From positions 12,591-76,590 of the forward strand of contig DATJPD010000177.1 of assembly GCA_035506575.1 (NCBI GenBank): a stretch of DNA of 64,000 nucleotides, written 5' to 3'. The translations under genes and the position numbers were made by a program. Origin of the DNA: DATJPD01 sp035506575. GTDB lineage: Bacteria; Pseudomonadota; Alphaproteobacteria; CACIAM-22H2. Position 1 is the stretch's first letter. Each line of letters starts with the position of its first letter. Below, piece by piece: positions 58,485 through 64,000 of the stretch. The notes under the pieces were generated by a model. The model did no database searches. It was not told the origin of the DNA and saw only the letters and a list, made by a program, of their open reading frames with translations.

Positions 58485-59045
58485 ATGAAGCCTGTCCGGA
58501 TTTTGGGCATGTCGGGAAGCCTGCGCAAAGCGTCGTACAACTCGGCGGCACTGCGCGCCGCGGCGGCGCTGGTGCCGGATGGCGCCTCGCTCGAGATCTT
58601 CGATCTCTCGCCGATCCCGCTCTACAACGACGACGTGCGCGCCGCCGGGTACCCGCCGGCGGTGCAGGACTTCCGCAGCAAGATCGAAGCCGCGGACGCC
58701 ATCCTGTTCGTGACGCCCGAGTACAACTATTCGATGTCGGGCGTGCTCAAGAACGCGATCGACTGGGCGTCGCGGCCGCCGGGCCCGCCGCTCACGCGCA
58801 AGCCGGTCGGCATCATGGGTGCGACGATGGGCCTGTGGGGCACCACGCGCGCGCAGTATCACCTGCGCCAGGTCTGCGTGTTCCTCGATCTGTGGCCGAT
58901 CAACAAGCCCGAGGTGCTGATCGCGCAGGCGCAGACCAAGTTCAACGACAAGGGCGAGCTGACCGACGAGGCGACGAAGAAGGTGATCCAGGAGCATCTC
59001 GTGAACCTGGTCGGCTGGACCCGCCGCATGCAGGCGCAGAGCTAG
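58485..59045 (+). CDS. NADPH-dependent FMN reductase
   Basis: 186 aa flavodoxin-like fold. The FMN phosphate loop is GMSGSLRKASYN (8-19). TPEYNYSMSGVLKNAIDW is the family hallmark, binding the isoalloxazine ring, and a late GLWGTTRAQYHLR matches chromate/quinone reductase relatives. It uses NAD(P)H to reduce FMN, quinones or azo compounds in the cytoplasm. An AGGAGG Shine-Dalgarno precedes the ATG by about 6 nt. It appears to be a single-gene unit. Confidence 0.92.
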   Translation: MKPVRILGMSGSLRKASYNSAALRAAAALVPDGASLEIFDLSPIPLYNDDVRAAGYPPAVQDFRSKIEAADAILFVTPEYNYSMSGVLKNAIDWASRPPGPPLTRKPVGIMGATMGLWGTTRAQYHLRQVCVFLDLWPINKPEVLIAQAQTKFNDKGELTDEATKKVIQEHLVNLVGWTRRMQAQS

Positions 59046-59062
59046 CTGACAGCTGATCGCGC

Positions 59063-59914
59063 CTACAGCCTCTCCTGCAAGAAGCGCAGCACGCGCGGGG
59101 CCACGAATCCCGAGTACGAGCTCGGCTGGTCGATCGGCTCCGAGGACCAGAAATGCGGCGCCCCCGGCACGGTCGTGGTGCGCACGAAGTAGCCCGCCTG
59201 CTTGAGGGCGTCCCGAAACGGCGCGGCCTGGGTCGCCGGATCGACGATGTCGTCCTCGGTCCCCCAGGCGAGATAGAACGCGGTCGCGTTCATGCGCGTG
59301 GTGACGTGGCTGAGAGGCGAAGCCTCGAAATAGATCTTGCGATCGTCGCAGAGGTGCTTGCCGAGGAACTTGGCCGTGATCGATTCGCGCGGGCGCGGCA
59401 GCAGGTCGTGGTTCCACTGCGCCGCCATGTCGTAAACGCCGTAGACCGACACGACCGTTTTGACACGCGTGCTCACGTTCGCATGCGCATCGTCGCGATA
59501 GCCGCCGGCGAACAGCTCGCTGTCGCCCGCAAGGGCGACGAGGGACGCAAGATGTCCGCCGGCTGAGTCGCCCTGCAGGCCGATGCGGTCGGGATCGAGG
59601 CCGAGCTCGCCCGCGCGTCCGCGCACGTACTGCACCGCGGCGCGCACATCGTGGACCGCCTGTGGATACGTCGCCTTGTCGGGCTTGGACAAGCGGTACT
59701 CGACCGCGAACAGCGCGATGCCGTTCTGCGCCAGGAAGGGCCCCCAATACTTGTAGAGAGACCGGTCGCCCTGCTGCCATCCGCCGCCGTGCACGCCGAC
59801 GACCACCGGCGCCTTGTCGCGTTTGGGCATGTACAGGTCACCGACGAGCTTCACCCCGTCGTGCACCGCGAACTCGACCGACTGACGCACCGCGACTTCG
59901 TAGGTTTGGGCCAT
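59063..59914 (-). CDS. Alpha/beta hydrolase (BD-FAE/esterase-lipase type)
   Basis: 283 aa. The ATG at 59914 is used; a TTG at 59929 would add five residues. The oxyanion motif is HGGG (42-45), the nucleophile elbow GDSAGG, and a late histidine lies in GAPHFWS. These are hallmarks of the hormone-sensitive-lipase-like/BD-FAE esterases. There is no signal peptide. It probably hydrolyses small acyl esters; the substrate is unknown. It is convergent with the FMN reductase gene. Confidence 0.9.
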   Translation of the reverse strand: MAQTYEVAVRQSVEFAVHDGVKLVGDLYMPKRDKAPVVVGVHGGGWQQGDRSLYKYWGPFLAQNGIALFAVEYRLSKPDKATYPQAVHDVRAAVQYVRGRAGELGLDPDRIGLQGDSAGGHLASLVALAGDSELFAGGYRDDAHANVSTRVKTVVSVYGVYDMAAQWNHDLLPRPRESITAKFLGKHLCDDRKIYFEASPLSHVTTRMNATAFYLAWGTEDDIVDPATQAAPFRDALKQAGYFVRTTTVPGAPHFWSSEPIDQPSSYSGFVAPRVLRFLQERL

Positions 59915-60052
59915 GACACCGTCCGCCAAATAAATGACGCGGCGACCCTAGCAGAAGAGCGGGCGCCATTTCGAGGGGCGGCGGAACGGTTTCGAAACGG
60001 CGGCGTTTGCCGACGGGGCGCTGCGGGGGACACCAAACGCTTGCGGGTGCAA

Positions 60053-60739
60053 ATGACGACGGAAACGCCGGCACCATCGAATCCCGGGCCTGGGTGGACG
60101 TACCGGGGCGCGATCGGCGCCGTGATCGCCGCGGGTCTGGTCGTCGTCATCGGGGTCGCCGTGCCGCTGCAGATGGTTCCGCCCAAGAAGGAAGAAGCGG
60201 CGGCAGCGATCGCCCCGCCGCCGCCCCGGCGGCCGCCGGAATACGGTATCGCCTCATGGTACGGCGACCGCGAGGCCGGGTTGCGCACGGCCAGTGGCGA
60301 AGTGTTCCGGCCGGATCGGCTGACTGCGGCGCATCGCTGGCTGCCGCTCGGGACCAAGGTCAAGGTGACCCGCGTCGGGACCGCGCGCTCGACCATCGTC
60401 ACCATCAACGACCGAGGACCTTATGTCGGCGGGCGGCTGATCGACCTGTCGCCGGCCGCGGCGCGGCAGCTGGCCATGGTGGACAAGGGCGTGGCCCGGG
60501 TGCGCGTCGACATCCTCGAGGTGCCGCACCACACGAGCGAGTCCCGGGACGCGAGGCGCGGCCGGAAGCATCCCAAGCGGAAGAGCGAAGAGCTGGCCAA
60601 TCAGCCGGAGCCCGCAGCACCCGCGGCGGAGACGGCGGAAGCCGCCAAGCCCACGCCGGCCGAAACGGCACAACAATCGACGCCGATCGAGGCGAAGCCG
60701 GCTGCGGCCGAGCCCGCCAGCATCGACCACTTTCCGTGA
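60053..60739 (+). CDS. rlpA: RlpA-family septal ring lytic transglycosylase-like protein
   Basis: 228 aa from the ATG at 60053. One N-terminal membrane anchor (about 18-40) is followed by a Pro-rich linker. A double-psi beta-barrel domain follows, with GIASWYGD (65-72), TASGEVF and TINDRGPYVGGRLIDLS, which carries the catalytic Asp of RlpA enzymes. The C-terminal tail is Lys/Ala/Pro-rich and lacks a SPOR domain. RlpA cleaves denuded peptidoglycan at the division septum. This copy has a transmembrane anchor instead of a lipobox. It is convergent with parB. Confidence 0.85.
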   Translation: MTTETPAPSNPGPGWTYRGAIGAVIAAGLVVVIGVAVPLQMVPPKKEEAAAAIAPPPPRRPPEYGIASWYGDREAGLRTASGEVFRPDRLTAAHRWLPLGTKVKVTRVGTARSTIVTINDRGPYVGGRLIDLSPAAARQLAMVDKGVARVRVDILEVPHHTSESRDARRGRKHPKRKSEELANQPEPAAPAAETAEAAKPTPAETAQQSTPIEAKPAAAEPASIDHFP

Positions 60740-60748
60740 CCGCAAATC

Positions 60749-61642
60749 CTAGCGGTTGAGGCGCTCCAGGATGTCGTCGAGCTGATCGAGCGACTGATAG
60801 AAGATCTGGAACACGCCCGACGGGGCCCCCTTCTTGTGGAGGATCGAGACCTTCATCCCGAGGGCCGTGGCCACGCGGCGCTCGAGATCGAGGGTGTTCG
60901 CATCGCGCAGCACCTCGCCGCCCGCCTTGCCGTGCTTTTTCGCGCCGCGCAGCTTCACCTTGGCGGGCTTGGTGCCGCGCATCACCGCCTCGGCCTCGCG
61001 GACCGTGATGTGGCTGTCGGCCCATTGTGCCGCCAGCTCGGCCGCGTTGTGCGCACCGACCAGGAGGCGGCCGTGGCCGGCCGTGATCGCCCCGGTCTCG
61101 ATCATCTGCTGCACGCGCTCGGGCAGCTCGAGCAGCCGGATCGCGTTGGCCACATACGGCCGGCTCTTGCCGAGCGCCTCGGCGATCTTTTCCTGCGTGT
61201 GGCCGAAATCGTCCATCAGCCGCCGATAGGCGCGCGCCTCTTCGATATCGCTCAGGTCGCTGCGCTGCAGATTCTCGACCAGCGCCGCCTCGAGCGACTG
61301 GCGGTCGTTGAGCTCGCGCACCACGGCTGGAATTTCATGCAGCTGCGCCAGCTGAGCCGCGCGCCAACGGCGCTCGCCTGCGATCAGCTCGTAGCCCTGC
61401 GGATTGCGCGGGTCCTTGCGCAGCAGCACCGGCTGCAGCACGCCCTGCTGCCGCACCGAGGCGACCAGCTCGTCCATCTCGTCCTTGGTGAAGTTGCGCC
61501 GCGGCTGGAAGGTGCCGGGACGGATGCTCGCCACCGGGATCAGCTTGGTCGCGCGCGCGGCAGCCGACGAGGTGGCCTCGCCCGCGGCCTCGCCGAGCAG
61601 GGCCGAAAGCCCGCGCCCGAGCTGCTTGGGCGGCGGATTCAT
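60749..61642 (-). CDS. parB: Chromosome partitioning protein ParB
   Basis: 297 aa, full length. The N-terminal LGRGLSALLG region stimulates ParA. The CTP-binding region holds GERRWRAA and ENLQRSDLS. A central helix-turn-helix (TQEKIAEALGKSRPYVANAIRLL) binds parS, and a C-terminal dimer domain ends the protein. ParB loads at parS, slides as a CTP clamp and drives origin segregation. It is the last gene of mnmG-rsmG-parA-parB. The gap to parA is wholly filled by a palindromic repeat. Confidence 0.97.
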   Translation of the reverse strand: MNPPPKQLGRGLSALLGEAAGEATSSAAARATKLIPVASIRPGTFQPRRNFTKDEMDELVASVRQQGVLQPVLLRKDPRNPQGYELIAGERRWRAAQLAQLHEIPAVVRELNDRQSLEAALVENLQRSDLSDIEEARAYRRLMDDFGHTQEKIAEALGKSRPYVANAIRLLELPERVQQMIETGAITAGHGRLLVGAHNAAELAAQWADSHITVREAEAVMRGTKPAKVKLRGAKKHGKAGGEVLRDANTLDLERRVATALGMKVSILHKKGAPSGVFQIFYQSLDQLDDILERLNR

Positions 61643-61715
61643 CCGCCTGCGCTCCCAGGGAGCTTCGGCGGACGAGCTTGCCCGCCGTAGCTGAGCGTAG
61701 CGAAGCGAAGGCGGG
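61643..61715. repeat. Palindromic repeat element filling the parA-parB gap
   Basis: Two adjacent hairpin units occupy the whole 73-bp gap. The first is closed by CCGCC/GGCGG. The second starts CCCGCCGTAGCT and ends GCGAAGGCGGG. The element at 63210-63269 has the same organisation and shared blocks (CCGCCT, GTAGCT, GCGAAGGCGG). It resembles a REP/BIME-like intergenic repeat; the family name is not known to me. Confidence 0.65.
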
Positions 61716-62561
61716 TCATGCAGCCACTCCCGTCACGCGGATCTGCTCGCGCTTGAGCATCTCGCTCGCCAGCGCGATGTAGGCCTGCGAGCCCGGGCAG
61801 CGCATGTCGTAGAGCAGCACGGGCTTGCCGTGGCTCGGCGCCTCCGAGACCTTCACGTTGCGCGGAATGACCGTGTCGTAGACCTTCGTGCCGAAATAGC
61901 CGCGCACGTCGGCGGCCACGAGATCGGAGAGGTTGTTGCGCTTGTCGTACATCGTCAGGACGAGTCCCTGGATCTCCAACCGCGGGTTGAATTTCTGTGC
62001 GATCAACTCAACCGTGCGCATGAGGTGCGACAAGCCTTCGAGCGCGAAGAACTCGCACTGCAGCGGCACCAGCAACGCGTCCGCCGCGACCAGCGCGTTC
62101 AAGGTGAGAAGCCCGAGGGCCGGCGGACAGTCGATCAACACGTAGTCGAACGGCGGCGCTCCCGGCTCGCGCAGGCTCGCGAGCGCGTCGGCGAGGCGAT
62201 ACTCGCGGCGCTCCATGTCGATGAGCTCGAGCTCGGCACCCGAGAGATGCACCGAGGCCGGCATGACGAAGAGGCCGGGCACGGCACTCGCGACCACCGC
62301 GTCGGCCGCCGGCTGCTGGTTGATCAGCACGTCGTAGGTGCCGACCCCGCGCTGATCGGCGCCGATGCCGAGTCCGGTCGAGGCGTTGCCCTGCGGATCG
62401 AGATCGACCAGCAGGACCTTCTGGTGCACGGCCGCAAGCGCCGTCGCGAGGTTGATCGCGGTCGTCGTCTTGCCCACGCCGCCCTTCTGATTGGCGACGG
62501 CGATGATCCGCGGATGCTTCGCGGAGGCGCCGTCGGTCGGGGCGGAGGTCGGGTCAGACAC
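61716..62561 (-). CDS. parA: Chromosome partitioning ATPase ParA
   Basis: 281 aa, GTG start overlapping the rsmG end by 8 bp. Deviant Walker A is KGGVGKTT near residues 25-32, with DLDPQGNASTGLG as the Walker A' region and LIDCPPALGLLTLNAL as Walker B. ParA binds the nucleoid nonspecifically and moves ParB-parS complexes. The N-terminal 15 residues are Ser/Ala-rich and probably unstructured. Confidence 0.97.
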   Translation of the reverse strand: MSDPTSAPTDGASAKHPRIIAVANQKGGVGKTTTAINLATALAAVHQKVLLVDLDPQGNASTGLGIGADQRGVGTYDVLINQQPAADAVVASAVPGLFVMPASVHLSGAELELIDMERREYRLADALASLREPGAPPFDYVLIDCPPALGLLTLNALVAADALLVPLQCEFFALEGLSHLMRTVELIAQKFNPRLEIQGLVLTMYDKRNNLSDLVAADVRGYFGTKVYDTVIPRNVKVSEAPSHGKPVLLYDMRCPGSQAYIALASEMLKREQIRVTGVAA

Positions 62562-63207
62562 GGGTGATGGCAGCCAGTTTCAAGATCGTGCCGGCGGAGT
62601 CCGTCCGGCTGGGCAGGCGTTCCACCTGCATCTTCCAATGTTTGGCCGCTTGGGTCAATTCATCGGCGGCCTTCGCGCCCTTGAGAAACAAGGCGATGCC
62701 GTGGGGGCCCAGCAGCGGCGCGGCGAGGGTCAGGAGCTCGGACAGGGCCGCCAGCGCCCGGGCCGTGACGACATCGGCGCGCGGCAGGCGCTCAAGCGGC
62801 AGCGCTTCGATGCGCAGGGCGTGGATGGTGACCGCGCGCGCGAGGCCGGTCTCCCGGCACATTTCGGCGAGGAACGCCGCCTTGCGACGGTCCGATTCGA
62901 CCAGGTGGACGTCGAGCGGCTGGCCGGCGCCGCGCGCCATCAGCGCCAGAACCAGGCCGGGAAAGCCGGCGCCGCTGCCGAGATCATAGAGCACGGCCGG
63001 GCCGCGCCGGCCTTTGTGCGAGGCCGCGAGGAGCGGGTAGAGCTGGGCCGAATCGAGGAAATGGCGCGACCAGATGTCCTTCACCGTGGCCGGCCCGATG
63101 AGGTTGATCCGGCTCTGCCACTTGGTCAGAACCTCTTGATACCGAAGGAAATGCGCCAGTGTTTCACGTGAAACAGAGGCGGCTTGGGCGAACTCCGCAG
63201 GGGTCAC
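62554..63207 (-). CDS. rsmG: 16S rRNA (guanine(527)-N7)-methyltransferase RsmG
   Basis: 217 aa, GTG start. The SAM motif DLGSGAGFPGLVLAL is the RsmG/GidB hallmark, followed by VESDRRKAAFL and the ARALAALSELL block. It methylates N7 of G527 in 16S rRNA. A perfect parS site is embedded in codons for V-S-R-E-T near the N-terminus. It lies between mnmG and parA as in most bacteria. Confidence 0.96.
   Translation of the reverse strand: MTPAEFAQAASVSRETLAHFLRYQEVLTKWQSRINLIGPATVKDIWSRHFLDSAQLYPLLAASHKGRRGPAVLYDLGSGAGFPGLVLALMARGAGQPLDVHLVESDRRKAAFLAEMCRETGLARAVTIHALRIEALPLERLPRADVVTARALAALSELLTLAAPLLGPHGIALFLKGAKAADELTQAAKHWKMQVERLPSRTDSAGTILKLAAITRV
63160..63175. promoter_or_regulatory. parS centromere site
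   Basis: TGTTTCACGTGAAACA is a perfect 16-bp match to the parS consensus. It lies inside the 5' end of rsmG, about 1.5 kb from parB. It is the nucleation site for ParB and marks the origin-proximal chromosome region. I found only this copy in the window. Confidence 0.97.
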
Positions 63208-63209
63208 GG

Positions 63210-63269
63210 CCGCCTACGCGAACGCTACGGCGGCCAAGTCCGCTGTAGCTCCGGAGGAGCGAAGGCGGA
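63210..63269. repeat. Palindromic repeat element filling the rsmG-mnmG gap
   Basis: Two hairpin units, CCGCCT...GGCGG and TCCGCTGTAGCTCC...GGAGCGAAGGCGGA, fill the space between the mnmG stop and rsmG start almost exactly. They share blocks and layout with 61643-61715. No coding potential is evident. Confidence 0.65.
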
Positions 63270-64000
63270 TCACGCGGCACGATTGCGCCGCACGTGGCGC
63301 AACAGCACGGTGAGGGCCGCCGGGGTGACGCCGGAGATGCGGGCGGCGGCCCCCAAGGTCGCGGGACGATGGGCCGCGAGCTTGCCGCGCACCTCCATCG
63401 AGAGTGCCGTCATGGCCGCATAGTCGAGATCGGCGGGCAGGCTCAGCTGCTCGTCCGCCCGATAGGCCCGGATGTCGGCATCCTGGCGGTCGAGATATCC
63501 CCGGTAGAGCGCGTCGGTCTCCACCTGCTCTGCGATCTCCGGGGCAAGGCCGCCGAGCTCCGGCCAGATCGCAGCGAGGCGGGGCAGGCCCACTCCCGGG
63601 AGCGCCAGGAGGTCGGCCGCACTGCGCGGCACCCCGTCCTGGTTGACGGCCAGGCCTTGCCTGGCGAGCGCGTTCGGGCTGGCCTTCAGGCTGCGCACCA
63701 GCGACCGCGCCGCCGCGAGGGCCGCGTCCTTGGCCGACCAGACCGCCCGCCGGGCCGGGCCTATGGCACCCAGGGCAAGTCCCTTGGGGGTCAGGCGCTG
63801 GTCGGCGTTGTCGGCGCGCAGGGTCAGGCGATATTCGGCCCGGCTCGTGAACATGCGATAGGGCTCGCTCGCCCCCAGGGTGACCAGGTCGTCGATCAGC
63901 ACGCCGATATAGGCGTCGGCCCGGTCGAGCACGAACGGGTTGCTGCGGCCGCCGACCGCGAGGGCTGCATTGAGCCCCGCCATCAGCCCCTGGGCGGCCG
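63270..64000 (-). CDS. mnmG: tRNA uridine-5-carboxymethylaminomethyl modification enzyme MnmG (C-terminal part)
   Basis: Partial: the gene runs off the right edge, leaving about 243 C-terminal residues. AAQGLMAGLNAALA followed by YIGVLIDDLVTLGASEPYRMFTSRAEYRL is diagnostic of MnmG/GidA. The helical C-terminus (ISGVTPAALTVLL) binds MnmE. With MnmE it modifies wobble U34 of tRNAs using FAD, GTP and a folate. It is normally followed by rsmG-parA-parB, as here. Confidence 0.96.
   Translation of the reverse strand, partial: AAQGLMAGLNAALAVGGRSNPFVLDRADAYIGVLIDDLVTLGASEPYRMFTSRAEYRLTLRADNADQRLTPKGLALGAIGPARRAVWSAKDAALAAARSLVRSLKASPNALARQGLAVNQDGVPRSAADLLALPGVGLPRLAAIWPELGGLAPEIAEQVETDALYRGYLDRQDADIRAYRADEQLSLPADLDYAAMTALSMEVRGKLAAHRPATLGAAARISGVTPAALTVLLRHVRRNRAA

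Overview
The window is GC-rich, gene-dense DNA that looks chromosomal and alphaproteobacterial, most likely Rhodospirillales-like. The evidence is a DUF3576 lipoprotein, a Rhodospirillales-type porin, and an mnmG-rsmG-parA-parB block that carries a perfect parS site. That block normally lies near the replication origin. Genus cannot be fixed from sequence alone. I see no tRNA, rRNA, CRISPR array, transposase or integrase.

Layout: (1) 0-4.8 kb holds a peptide-type ABC permease, a methyltransferase, an MBL-fold hydrolase behind a perfect CRP-like palindrome, an OmpR-type response regulator without an adjacent kinase, and an Ala/Pro-rich protein. (2) 4.9-13.6 kb is a tight plus-strand operon: SPINDLY/OGT (GT41), methyltransferase, GT41, divergent GT41, GT4. 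(3) 13.6-16.7 kb holds YggS, a major porin and the DUF3576 lipoprotein. (4) 16.8-27.9 kb is a 2OG oxygenase, then a six-gene minus-strand operon of four more GT41 enzymes, a radical SAM/SPASM protein and a PKHD hydroxylase, then a divergent methyltransferase. (5) leuS. (6) 30.6-37.8 kb holds a methyltransferase with a winged-helix-like tail, a second radical SAM/SPASM paralogue, a lipoprotein, an orphan LivK-type binding protein, and two TPR fusions (TPR-TylF methyltransferase, TPR-2OG oxygenase). (7) 37.8-43.4 kb is a complete Liv-type ABC importer divergent from a BzdR/BoxR-like regulator, with a perfect palindrome between them. (8) 43.4-48.4 kb is assorted metabolic genes. (9) 48.5-55.8 kb is glpK-glpD-ugpBAEC. 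(10) 55.8-64 kb holds holA, a DUF3568-like lipoprotein, a lytic transglycosylase-like protein, an FMN reductase, an alpha/beta hydrolase, RlpA, and parB-parA-rsmG-mnmG.

The striking part is the accessory island in (2), (4) and (6). It has seven TPR-GT41 transferases, twin radical SAM/SPASM enzymes, several methyltransferases and three 2OG-Fe(II) oxygenases. No O-antigen polymerase, flippase or sugar-nucleotide synthesis genes are visible. GT41 enzymes usually modify Ser/Thr of proteins, so I infer a protein-decoration locus; the targets are unknown. The island and the transporter blocks sit inside what is otherwise a conserved block (DUF3576-leuS-lptE-holA facing parB-parA-rsmG-mnmG), which is pulled apart here and appears to lack lptE.
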